Source: Amphimedon queenslandica
Taxonomy: Eukaryota > Porifera > Demospongiae > Haplosclerida > Niphatidae
NCBI RefSeq assembly: GCF_000090795.2
Contig: NW_003546294.1
Coordinates: forward strand, 305,796 to 338,714
Reading direction: 5' to 3'
Length of the DNA stretch: 32,919 bases
Shown: positions 9,919 through 22,362 of the stretch, one piece after another
Position numbering within the stretch: position 1 is the first letter of the stretch
Layout of the letters: the number at the start of each line of letters is the position of its first letter
The notes under the pieces: generated by a model
The model's input: the letters and a program-made list of their open reading frames with translations, nothing else
What the model was told of the DNA's origin: nothing
Databases searched by the model: none
Position numbers and translations under genes: made by a program

Positions 9919-10371
9919 ATGATTAAGATGGCGGTCAAAATGGAGCTGTTTACTCGATTTTGTAGTGGGTCCTTCGCCAAGCTCTTGCCTTCCTGTGGTG
10001 GACTATTATCTCAGAGCCCTTGGAACAATACTGTACGCTCTTGCAGTGGTGTTGCTGGTAACGTCACGTGGCTAAAGAAATGGGGAAGGAGAGACATGAA
10101 GAGGAGGAGAATGGTTGCTGAGTATGCTGATCACAGGCTCAGACTGAGGGTGATTAAGAAGTCGAATATGCTGCCTGTCCAAGTATTACAAAAAGCTAAG
10201 GCAGATTTAGCTGCACTTCCAAAAGACAGTTGCATGACTCGTGTTCGTAAGCGTTGTACTATGACTGATCGGTCTAGGGGTATTGTTACACAGTATAAAG
10301 TTTGCAGGCACAAGTTTAAACAATATGCTGATGCAGGATTAATACCAGGACTCAAAAGATCAATGTGGTAG
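9919..10371 (+). CDS. MRPS14: Mitochondrial small-subunit ribosomal protein uS14m
   Basis: Intronless ORF of 150 codons. The second half is typical uS14m: DMKRRRMVAEYADHRLRLR, LPKDSCMTRVRKRCTMTDR, SRGIVTQYKVCRHKFKQYAD and the terminal GLIPGLKRSMW. Human MRPS14 is 128 aa, with matching KRRKMAYEYADERLR and LPRDSC segments. The first ~45 residues are basic and Ser-rich, fitting a mitochondrial import signal. Two in-frame starts compete: 9919 (MIKM) and 9928 (MAVKM). The latter has A at -3 and G at +4, so it is the better context. It sits 99 nt after the AOX stop on the same strand, and its 3' end is 79 bp from the stop of the convergent PH-domain gene. Confidence 0.96.
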   Translation: MIKMAVKMELFTRFCSGSFAKLLPSCGGLLSQSPWNNTVRSCSGVAGNVTWLKKWGRRDMKRRRMVAEYADHRLRLRVIKKSNMLPVQVLQKAKADLAALPKDSCMTRVRKRCTMTDRSRGIVTQYKVCRHKFKQYADAGLIPGLKRSMW

Positions 10372-10401
10372 ATTAACGATCAATCCAGACTATGATAACT
10401 A

Positions 10402-10407
10402 TTTATT
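10402..10407 (-). terminator. Polyadenylation signal of the PH-domain gene
   Basis: AATAAA on the minus strand, 43 nt past the stop at 10451. It lies 30 nt beyond the MRPS14 stop, so the two 3' UTRs probably overlap. Confidence 0.55.
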
Positions 10408-10450
10408 GCAACAAAAATTTAAAAATTATATTATTAAAAATGTTAAAATA

Positions 10451-12245
10451 TTATTTGTAGTTTGGTTTTGTGAGTATCATCATATCAGAGTGAGCTGCTG
10501 TTGTTGAATTGGAAGGAACAGAGCTACAGGCAAATGCTGTCATGAGACTCCATCCATGTTGATTAAATAAGTTTAATATTGTTGTATGAGTGGTGGAAAG
10601 TTCAGCAAACCTATAGATTATGTACAATATGAATTAATTATAAAAGGATTATTGCAAGATTTACCATCCTCTATCATCCTGGATTGTTTTTGTGGTACTA
10701 CTGTTTAACTGCATCATTAGTTCAGTTGAGATATCTCCATTGACTCTTATGGCTGGCTTTTGACCACAAAATATCTCTACAGTTGTGTAGAGTAATGTTG
10801 GGGTCTGTGGTTCTATTGTACGACAACAATGATATAATGGAGCTCATTTAAATTATAGTGTGTACCTTCCTTATGTGCTGAAATAAGGTCTTGAATTGCT
10901 TTTATCCATTCGTCCTATAAGGAGTGTGGATACTGATCAGTGATCGAGGATGACACATTGTACTCACCCTTTTAGCATTAGAAACTGCATTAAATAAATA
11001 AGTTCGTCCTTTAGTTACAATCTTGAATGTAAAACCATGCTGCAACAATTATCATTAATGCTTGAAATATTAGTTCTATACTTTCGAAATATCTTTCTGA
11101 ACTTCTTGTACATGAATGGCTACTTCATCAATGTCTTCACAGTATATAATGCCAGCAGGAGAACTGTCCTAAAAAGAAACAAATAATGATAGCATTGCCA
11201 GCCAAAAGCATGCAACTACTGGCAAAACACATTCCTTAAAAGGGCAGCTCTCAGAATTTGCCATCTCTGTCTAGCATGCATTATAATAGAAAGAGTATAA
11301 TCTGTACTATTTCGATTTACGATTCCTTCTCCCAAGTCCCAAGACATTTGCAACTATGTCTAGTACTATAGATCTAAATTATCTTAAGTTTGCTTACATT
11401 CAGTTGGAGCTGGATATCTCTGGATAATAACCAAAATTATAATAAAAGTTTCTAGATTATAATCAAGTTACACAAGATTAAACTGTCAATAATATTGTTC
11501 ATTTTGGGAGAGAATGGCAAAATGAACATGGGTTTTAATCGATTTATAGAATTATAGCTATAACACTGATCTAGCTTTTAAAGCTATTCTTGCTGCTTTT
11601 TAATGTTACAGAAATACAATCATAAGGCTTTGTTTACTGATGAATGTTTTTAATTATGCTAAGGTCACTATCATCAACACTGTTGTTTATATAATTGTGT
11701 TAATCCCATGGTGGTAACTGTAACAAAGGTAGTTATGGTAAATGCTGCCACAGTATAAAGCAGGGCTTGCCTTACGGTATCAAAAACTTTAATTGACTTC
11801 TTGATTGTAATAAAAGAAGTCAAAAATGTCAACTGAAACTGCATAACTACCTGCTAAATCAACAACAAACAAATTGGTTATCTGGGGTAAAAGCAAACTC
11901 CAGCTAAGAATCTGTCATATTTTAATAAGAAGTGTCATGAAGTAAAAGTGAAGTATACCATTACTCATTGCAGTGGCTTCCTTGAAGTAGTCATACAGAT
12001 TCCCTTTTCATCACATTCACATGTTAATTTAATATCTCATACACACAGTTGTTTTAACACAAATACTGGATAGCTTAACACTTACCGAGTCATTCTTAAA
12101 GTACTTGAAAGTGTTGTCACTGAGAGTACACCACCTTTTCTTCCAGCCCTATGCAAGTAAGAAGTATCACAAAGTAATACTCACGACGCATTACTTTAGT
12201 AGCATCCTGGCCGCCTCTCTTCTCCAGCCATCCACTGAAGTTCAT
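10451..12245 (-). CDS. PH-domain protein with an unrecognised C-terminal domain, 209 aa
   Basis: Seven coding exons: 12245-12195, 12148-12086, 11168-11082, 11039-10968, 10914-10866, 10812-10665 and 10610-10451 (stop TAA). All junctions keep frame. Residues 2-107 form a pleckstrin-homology domain: SGWLEKRGG, GWKKRWCTLSDNTFKYFKN, IIYCEDIDEV, FKIVTKGRTYLFNAVS and the closing helix DEWIKAIQDLI with its invariant Trp. Such domains bind phosphoinositides or proteins at membranes. The basic strand WKKRW suits a lipid site. Residues ~110-209 hold a second block (VEIFCGQKPAIRVNGD, GWFAELSTTHTTILNLFNQH, GWSLMTAFACSS and MMILTKPNYK) that I do not recognise. The initiator ATG is inside an exon preceded by acceptor CTGTAATAG, so a non-coding 5' exon is likely. 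Divergent from STAT. Confidence 0.85.
11169..12085. other. Intron 2 of the PH-domain gene, no further feature seen
   Basis: This 917-nt intron is the only long one in the gene. It is AT-rich, without a clear element of the MITE families or the ~177-bp repeat. I saw no extra exon that would keep frame with both neighbours. Confidence 0.6.
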
Positions 12246-12600
12246 AATGTTAGCCTATTACAGAAACAGAGACAAGAAAGAACCAGTTTATTATGAGAAG
12301 CAACCAAGCTTACCACCTTCTCTTTTGGAAAGTGTTACTATCAAACGCCCACACATTTACGCGTGGGCAGAACCGCACGTGATTTAAGAATTTAATCAGG
12401 CCGCATGTCTACCGTATGTTTTATTTATAACGAACACATGTTACTCTGAAATTATTTTCACTGGAAGACCTAACCGGGAGGCAACAGCATGTCTTCCTAG
12501 AAGAGGAGGCAGAGAATACTTGCAGGGAAACAGTTGTATTTACTGTGAACGAGAGCGCTTTAAAGGGTTAGACGGTTTGAGGCATTTCCCCGGAGGATTA
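12246..12600. promoter_or_regulatory. Divergent promoter region between the PH-domain gene and STAT
   Basis: Between the minus-strand start at 12245 and the STAT 5' UTR exon. It is richer in GC than its surroundings and contains CACGTG at 12376-12381 (E-box). There is no TATA box. Transcription start sites cannot be fixed from sequence. Confidence 0.5.
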
Positions 12601-12964
12601 ACGTCATCGTTACTATTCGTGAAGACCAACTTTTCTTAGAGATAGGAGAAAGAGAAGAGCCTACATCCTACCATACTCTTTGTGTCCGTGCGTGCTCGTC
12701 TGTGTGGGAGCTGCTGGAAGAGGCTATTGGTGAGTTTGTTTAGATATTTTGTCTACTTTTATTTACATGCTTCAGTATTTGTATGTGCAACTACTAAACT
12801 CTTATTGCATTAGACCAGATCATCTAAGCTTCTTTGAGAGAGGAGAGATTAAACAAGTGTTTTGCATGTCTTTGTTGTATGTGTCAGTATCTCTAGTTAC
12901 AGTAACTGGAAGTTAATGGATATATTTGTAGGATTACACGCTATCACTTTATATCACAATAATA
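12600..12964 (+). other. STAT 5' UTR: non-coding first exon and intron
   Basis: A plausible leader exon ends at 12729 with donor GTGAGT (GGCTATTG|GTGAGT). The next exon begins at 12932 after TTTGTAG, giving a 33-nt leader segment before the ATG at 12965. The upstream edge of the first exon is unknown; 12600 is a guess. Confidence 0.5.
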
Positions 12965-15671
12965 ATGGCTCTCTGGGATAAGAGCCAGCGCCTTCAGGGG
13001 CCACTCTTGGAGCAAATGAAACAACTGTACGGGCCACGTTTTCCTATCGAAGTCCGCCATTACCTGGCTACATGGATTGAAGCCCAGATGTGGTACATAT
13101 ATACACACACACACACACACTCACATTATACATCCTTTATAAATACATGTACATGTAATACCCTGGTATGCAAGCTATGCACAGTGTAGGGGCACAGCTA
13201 TTATTTATTAGTAAATTCAACCAATTATCAGCAAAGGTCATGATTTATTATTATTATTTTTCTGTACTTTTATACTATTATATAAACACGATTGTAGTTC
13301 CTTTTCTCTGTGTATAAATTGGCTGTTATTGAAATATTCTTCATTTTTATATACAGTTCATGCATTTTGAACAGTAAACTAATGGAAACTTATAGTTTCT
13401 GTTTGGCAAGAGTTGATAATTAAATTAAACTCCAGTAAAAACAGCTTTTTGGCTTTTTACTTGTGTGCCTAATATTGTGTTTTTATCTGGTGCTATTATA
13501 CAGTGTATAGATGAACTTAGAACTCATGTGAATTATCTTGATATTGAGTTTTTAATTATTAATTATGCTACTCAAAAATTTAAAGTGAAGATGATAATAA
13601 TACTAACAACTTAAAATGATAGTAAGATAAATGTAATTTTGTATTTCACATGACACAAAGTAGATGTAATCTCATGCAATGCAGTGTATTTTAATATTCT
13701 TTCATGTGCATTCAGTCATGTACATGTACACATGTATGTAATGTTAAATTATGTCCTAAAGTACACTGCCAATACTAGCTAGCACTTATCCATTTTTCTA
13801 CATGTGTATATGTATGTTACTAAGACTTCTAGTTGTGCTTTCAATGTTTTATTGTTACCGGAGAAGTTTTTGCCTCATGTATACCCATTTCAAAGCACCA
13901 ACCCATTTTATCCAAGGCTTGCTATTGGGGTGGTTGCTAATTGGGGCATCTTTATTTTTATTTGTTTGCTACACGCATAATGAACTGATGGTGTATTGGT
14001 CCTATTGGATGAAGTACTTGGTTGTCTTAGGGATACCCCCAGGATAGTTAGTTTATCCTGATTATAATTAATGATGTAATATTTTGTGCTGTTTTCACAC
14101 AATGTAACTACTTGTACATGTAGCTGTTGTGCCACAAAAATGACCTTTGTGGTCAGTTTCAAAATATTGTCAGGAAATTATGAACACATATATATATATG
14201 TAGTGTAGAATTTTTGTTAATAGTTGACACTAGTATATTAATTCTAAATTATGATTTGTGAAGTCCACAACTCAAAAAGTTTGTGATTGTGGGTAATGTT
14301 TTTTTACATCATCTAGATTAGGCGGGCCTTAAGAATTTTAAAGATTTTATCATGCATGTAGTTATTGCTAGAAGTCAATAAAAATATTTTAGCAGAAGCT
14401 ATACATGTGCTATTGGTTACACCTGTCAGGTGTGTTTATAGTATAGTGCATTTGTGAAGTATTAATATACTTCCATTAATTGTCATGTATATTAATTGGT
14501 GTCAATAAAATTGATAGTTTGTGATCATGTGTTGCTGCATGATACTCACTTGCCCAGCAATAGTTACTCAAGTAGAATAATTATCTTATGAAGCTCTTGT
14601 ATGTCAGTTCCAGCTAAGTTTTTACATGCGTAAATGTTACACATACATGTACATTCTTCAAGTATTGTTGCAGTACTTTGTACATGTATGAACCAGTAAA
14701 TCCTAAGTATGCAAAGCTTACATGTAAGTTACATGTATGTGTTAGTAGTGTACAGTTATAGTACCTTGTGTAACAGGGGATATTTGTGGTTATGTCTGCA
14801 GGTATAGTTTTATGTACTTGAGTATAAGCTGGAGTGTCTTTAATTGATGGTTTATACATGTACATATGTAGTTTAAGGTATTGTACTATGAGTCTGTTAT
14901 TATGCATGTCGATTTTTTGTAATTTCAAGTTTCAGCCTTTGTAAGTTAAAAACTCTCCGTTTGATAGTTTTGAAAATTTTGATGATAATGGCTGCGTGCC
15001 CACCAAAATTTCTTCTCGTGTAAAACTGTCAATTCCTCTTTATGAGGTAATTAGGGTTAGTGTTTCTTAATTCTTTTGATGTGTAGAGTGTATTGCATTG
15101 GTGCTTTCTTTAGTGTGTAATAGCTCATAGTGGAAAGAATACATCTTGACTTTATAATTGACTGTAGTATTACACTACCGTATAAGTGATTTTTTTGAGG
15201 GAATTATATTTTGCAAAATCTATTAAAATTCCAATTCACAGATTTTATTTTCACGAATTATACCACGTGTGCCATGTGGTACCGTATTAAATTGATTTTT
15301 GCGGATTTTATTTTCGTGAATCAGGAAGGAATTCACGAAATTTGCAACCCTAAAAAACCACTTATACGGATCTGGAAATTTTTACTGTGATTTTATTTTT
15401 ACTGGATTAGAATTTCGCAAAAAAATTAGATAACCCATATAATTACATGCCACATTCAATAATACATGACACAGTCTTATTTAGTAAAATTTAAATCACA
15501 GCACAATTTTAAAACACACAAATTTTCTACTGCACAAATTTCCTGATCTACGGTATGTTATTTATGTTATGTAGGAGTGATATTGATCCTGATATACCAG
15601 CACATGAACCTAATGCTCGTAGATTATTTGAAGCAATGCTCATTGCACTTCAAGAGGTTACTGAACATTAT

Positions 15672-15715
<44 letters not shown>

Positions 15716-18700
15716 GTTTGGTTATTATTTGCCATCATTTTTAGTTAATAGCAACATATTCTGCAAATTTTATCACTAAAACTCAATTAGAGGCTTTGTT
15801 TGCACACATGAAGGTTAGCAGAACCCCATTATAATATCTAGCAATCAATTAATGCACGTACATGTACATGTGTATTATTTAATCTGAAAATATTTATACT
15901 TTTCATGTATTTATGTGCGTGTGTTTGTGTATGGTTAGGGTGAGTACATTCAGCGTCCCCTAGAACTAGTTCGTGTTGTTCAGATGTGTCTAGTAACAGA
16001 AGCTGAGCTGGTCCGCAAACAAGAAGAGTTTGAGAAATCCAATGTAAACTATTACTGATAACTATAATAATGATAATAATGAATAACATGTGTAATTACA
16101 GAATAGACTGACACCCTCCAGTAATAGCAATGCTTCACAGATACAGCAACTAATTCAGAATATCATGTCAAGGACTGAAGTATGTCTCATGGTCAATTTG
16201 ATGATACTATTCTCATTGATTCTCTCTGTAGGGTATGGAAACTATGTATCGCACATTAACAGCAAAGCATGAGTCATTCCAAATACATTATCAAGAGGGT
16301 TGTAGACTAGAAGGTATTTTAATGCATGCGTCTTCATGTGTGTGTCATTTGTGTCAATAGTAATGCTTCATCAAGGCGGTGGCTTTCCACCAGATCAACT
16401 TGGTAAATATAGAGAAAGGAAGCAATTGATTGATCAGATTGTTGCAAAAGATGCCGAAGAAATGAAAAGAACAATTGATGTAAGGAAGCATGCACTTCAT
16501 TTATCTAACACATTGGACTGTGGATATAGTATTAGGAAAGATAAATTTTTCCTGAGTATTCCTTGATGTGTACACATGGATGTGAATTGTTTGTTTGAGC
16601 TATGAAATTTTAAAAGTTCTGAAAATGTTTACAAATTGCTATACATGACATTTTATTAATCTTGGTTGCCGTACATGCATATAATTATGATCTTCACCAA
16701 TACTTGTTTCTGGTTCATAAGAATTATGTAAGGTACTTTATGACCTCTGGTATAATTGAATTAATTGTATGGTTTCTCATTTATCTCCTTTGTTTGATTG
16801 TTACTGAGAATCCATTATATTGATTCTACAATTATTCTTTATTGCTCTTAGGATTTGGGTCAGCGATTCTTGGAGTGTCTAGAAGAAGTGGGACGGACTC
16901 ATCATCTGGTTGTTGCGGTTGAACTGAACAATTGGAAGCAATCCCAGCGACTCTTCAATCATGAAGACGATCCAAACAGAAATGAACTTAATTCCTTACA
17001 GCACTGGTTTGAGTCCCTTGCAGAACTGTTGTGGCGCCTCAGACAACTAGGGAAACAGGTAATATTATAAATGCCATACATTGATATTTGTACATGTACA
17101 TGTAGTTGCTTTTAATAAAGTATAATGAATGATATTGATAGTCTAAAAGGTGTGGTAGCATAATTATACTGTAGTTAATTTACATATTATTTGCATGCTA
17201 CAGTAATTGTTTTAGTGTTATTGATGCATTGCAAAAAACTATGAAAATAGTATCAAACCGCAAGTGATATATCATATCTTTTGTTGCTTTTTCCAAACAC
17301 GCAGTTATTGATAACGCAGAGTCGTGCAGCTACTCCAATACTACAGCAGAACGATCAGTTTCATACTATCACCCAACACGTCACCAAATACCTACAAGAA
17401 CTAATATCAGAGTCAGTATACAGTGTATCATTAATCAATACATACATGTACTTACTGTTGCCTGCTTCAATGTACTAATGTACATGTATACATGTACATG
17501 TACATGTACATGTATGTACACATGTACTAATGTACATGTATACATGTACATGTACATGTACACATATGTACACATGTACTAATGTACATGTATGCATGTA
17601 GATGTACACGTACACATATGTAGTTTATGTACAATTGTACCTTATAACACATCTCTTTGATTGATGCGTGTTTGTTAATTACATAGATAATATTGAAGTA
17701 TGTGTGTATTCTATCATGTTATTGTTTGTAGGAGTTTTGTGTTGGAGAAACAACCTCCTCAAGTTATAAAGACTTCCAATCGTTTCTCAGCAACCATCAG
17801 GTTAGATTTATAAAATACTTTTTAGATTCATTGGTGATATATGTAACAGGTTATTAGTTGGTAGTAAGCTCCAGCTTCATCTTAATGTACCTGAAGTGGT
17901 TGGCAGTATCATTAGGTAGGTCCATGGGGTATTGTATTTCCTTTTATATTCTTTGTTTATAGTGAGAAACAAGCTAAGGCATTGCTTTCAGATCCCTCTA
18001 AAGTGTAAGTATATATACCATTATTTATTAGTGAATTTATAATTACTGTCTCTGGAAATTTTTACTGTGACTTTAATTTTATTTTTGTGAAAATTAGATC
18101 ACACATGTAGTTACATGCCGCGTTTAATAATGCATGACACAGTCTTACTATGTAAATATTAAATCACAGCATAATTTTGAGACACAAAATAATTCCATCA
18201 CAGAAATTTCCTGATTTACATTTTTTACAGTATTACGTAAATGCACATGTTTATGTAGCATCTCTCCATATTAGCTGTACTATTTAAAATAGATTAGAAA
18301 ATATCAACAAATTCAATTCCCAGTAATATAAAGAGATTGTGTACATTATGTACATGTATATTGCAATTGATTTAGAAGCTTTTGTTAGATAAATACATAT
18401 ACATGTACATGTATATAGTGGTTAGGAGCTTGTGTTGCATAGATATACAGTGGTCATTGATGAGAGGTAAAAGGTTTGAGTCCACTCATTAAGTTCATTG
18501 GTTTTGTCAAGTTTTGTTAGCATTTTCAGTAAATAAATGTTAATATTACCAAGCCAAATATTGATCCTTTTGATGAAGGCAGTGTTCTGAGAATAATTGC
18601 AGATTGTTGTTCTCTTGCTTTTATCTTTAACAACATCATCATAGCTTTTGATTGCATTATTTGCACTGTACTTCCTTTTCATGCCTTGAAAGGGAAATTT

Positions 18701-21700
18701 TGAGCTTCCTCTTTTAGATCCTTTAATGCTTCTTTTGTATCCTTTAATGCTTCTTTGATTTATTTGTGCCAATAATTCAAATCAAAAGCTAGTCATTACT
18801 TGAACTACATTTTGAGTGGAATTTGATAACAAGAACCTCATCTGAGACCATTCACTTAATAATATGTCAGACTGATTTTACCAGCATCTCTCTCTGTCTT
18901 TTCATATCTTCATTTCTACATGTCTTTATTTCTATTTTTAAGCCTTATCTTCATTTCTATCTCTTTCTTTATTTATTTATCTCTTTCAGCCTGAGTAGCT
19001 CTTTTACATCAGGAGAGATAGTCAATCATCAGAAGGCTATGGAGTATAACTCACAGACTGGCGTCCTACAGTGTAACTTCAACTACATGCAGCTAAGACG
19101 CATCAAGAGAAACAGTGACAGGAAATCGACTGAGATTGTCATGGAAGAGAAGTTCACTATTCTGTTTCGTTCAAAGTTCACTATACCCGGGGATGAGCTG
19201 GATATCCCTGTCATGGTAGGCCCTGATGTGAGGGGAAGTGTGGGTATTTTATTGTGGTTTATGGTTTTGATATTTTCATGTTTTATCTTACAGAATCTAA
19301 GTATTAATTAAATTATGTGTGTATCACATGTGCATGTACATGTACATTAAATACCACATACACATGTACATGTATTATTATTGTGTATAGTTTCAATTAG
19401 CAGCTGCAGTGGTCATTGGCCTATTATTGAATTTATAATTGAGTAACAAGTTAAATGAATTATATGCATGTGCATGTATATTGTAGATGTATGTGAGATA
19501 ATAATAATTTATTTAAGCAACCCCAGCTATTGTTACACTATCATTGACCACATTACTAACAGCTCTGTATGAATGATCCTTTATTGTATTTATATTGTAT
19601 GTTTATACCTTCTAGTGTCAAAGCTTACCAGTGGTGGTTATAGTCCATGTCACTCAGCAGCCAGCAGCAGAGGCTACTATATTCTGGGATAACTCGTTTG
19701 CAGAACCTGTTAGTCCAGTTTTATTTGGGATTTTGTTTATCGTCTCTTATGTAGAATCGAGAGCCGTTTGTTGTACCAGAAGTAGTATCATGGCCTAGGG
19801 TCTCTGAAGCATTGAATCATTACTTTCAAACTATTTCAGGCAGAGGACTCACTCCTAGGAACCTTGACTATTTGGGACGTAAACTTCTTGGAGTTGGTAA
19901 GTATATAATGTACATGTCTATCATTCTCCCTCTTTTGATTTGTATCAATATTTTGTAAAAGGGAATAGTGTCATGAATATACATGTACATGCATGTATCT
20001 TTTATATTTTTTGGGGGATGCATGTGTATGTGTACATGTATATTGTGTGACTTAAAATTTCCAATAATTGTACAGTATGCATGATAGTTACATGTACAGG
20101 TACATTGTATTTGCACATGTACATGTAGATTATGTTGACTTTCTATTTGTCATTAACAGCAATAGTATACATAATATGTAATACGTACATTATCATGTAC
20201 TGTACATGCTCTCAATTGCTAATAGTTATATTACCTTATTTCATTAATAGTAGGCATGGAGGAGGATATTATTCAGATGTCTGTTACAAGACAGCAGATG
20301 TGCCGTGATCAGTTAAGAGGTCGTTCCTTTACCTTCTGGGAGTGGTTCTATAAGCACCTGGACCTCATTAAGACCACACTCAAGAGAGAATGGGTCGAAG
20401 GGTAAGTGACACTTTAGTACTATAATATATACTGTGCTATAATTTGGTGGATTTTATTATGGTGATTGGCAAATTGAAATTCTCTAAAACTACCTATCAT
20501 TAATGCACATGCTCATTAATGCAGTGCTAGATTAAGACCAAGTGCATTTTGTAGCAACCATTGTTTTTTTTTAAAATGATATATGTACTTGTACCAGCAG
20601 TACTAGCTAGGGTATGTGTGGATTTTGTGTGAATTTTTTTAATATAATGTTTGTTGTTTTATTTGGTGTGTATGATTATTTACTTATTTATTGTTATTGT
20701 CTAGACTGCTTGAAGGTTTCATGGATAAGATTGAAGCCCAGTCGGTATTGCTCCAAGTTCAGCCAGGGACTTTCCTTGTGCGTTTCTCTGACTCTGAGGC
20801 TGGAGCTGCCTCTGTTACTTGGGTTGCTGGTATGTACATACATACACACATACACACACACATGTACTTGTACTGTAGTATATGGTACAGGGACAGGCAT
20901 ACCCTTTATTATAAAATCAGACATTAAGAATCTGCAAGATTAATTATATCAATGCTCATTGTTCAGCATTAATTTTATACAGATACCTATAGTGCAAAAT
21001 TTTCAAAGGCTGTAAATTTTGTGGATTTTGTGATTTTTTGAAGATTCGCAAAAACTACTTTTGCAAAAATCAAATTATTGTGGTAAAAGATGGCAGATCG
21101 CATAAATGTGTGAAAATTAAATTTATAAGTAGATTTTTTTGTGAAATTTGCAGCCCTCGAAAATTTTGTGCTATACGGTATGCAGTCCCACAAATTAATA
21201 TTTACAGCTCATGTATAGTACATATAATAATGGCATTGTACACTGTACGTTTATATTAATTACTATTATTACACTGTTGTTAACTTTGTCATCATTATTG
21301 TTTCTATTATTGTTTATATTGTTTCTATTATTGTTTTATTATTGTTTTTATTATACAGAAACTGAAACTGGGGATAAACAAACCTTTCATTTGGCTCCAT
21401 GGGGTAAACATGATCTGACCATTCGATCATTTGCTGATAGGTATCAATATGAATCACATTACAGTTATATTAAGGATTCATTTCCTTCTGTACATAGATT
21501 ACATGACTTACATCACTTGATCTTTCTTTATCCTAATCGTCTTAAAGATGAAGTCTTTGGCCCGTACTACACTCCTCAAAGTGAGCTATCATCATCATCA
21601 TTTATTGAAATGTACAAAGTTGCATTTAAATTGGCTTGTTTCGGGGTGGGCCCTTCCCACAGATATCTGGCATAGTGCTCAGCTTCTTTCTTGTCAATTA

Positions 21701-22303
21701 TTAAAGTTGCTCAAAAATCTGGTCAAAGAAAGACCCTGTACCCTATTAATAGTACAGGATATTTTGTCAAAAATTGCTACCAGAGGATTCTCCATTTTTA
21801 TAAATTTTCCTGATGCAATTTATATGTTCTTATGTTGTGGAAAAAGTTTAAGCCGAGTCCAATCAAGTTTAGATTTTTTATGAATTTTTTTAATTACTCA
21901 AAAGTTGGGCCAAAGTCCCTGTACTGTAGTACAGTATAGGAGGGAACTGAGCCCTTAAATAAACATTTTTTACAAAATAGATACAACACAAGGATAAATA
22001 GTAGGTTAACAAATGAGATAATAATAACGGAAATAAGTACATGGTCTTGTTGCCAAAAATGATGAGGAAAAATTCTCCATTTTTATAATTTTTTTTCTGA
22101 TACGTATTCATATCCTTATGTTGTGTATCAACTTGGATCTGATTCTGACCAAATTTGGATTTTTAATGAATTTTTAAAGTTGCTAAAAATTGTTTGTAGC
22201 AGAGAGACTTTTGCCAAATTTCATCAAAAATTGCAAGAGAATTCTCCATTTTTTAATCACATTATCTGATTCTTATAAATGTACTTTTTGAGCTGATCTG
22301 TTG

Positions 22304-22362
<59 letters not shown>

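Noticed and set aside
13802-14047. Hydrophobic 81-codon open frame in STAT intron 1
   Set aside because: No family resemblance, no splice signals, no repeat match, and it overlaps an antisense open frame of similar length.
14968-15046. Apparent STAT exon (FENFDDNGC...) between TTGATAG and GAG|GTAATT
   Set aside because: It joins exon 1 in frame but leaves the wrong phase for the next exon and would replace the conserved Trp. Direct joining of 13092 to 15575 restores W-SDIDPD, as in STAT5.
21548-21883. 111-codon frame after STAT exon 18
   Set aside because: Out of frame with the SH2 coding sequence, and its second half is the dispersed ~177-bp repeat.
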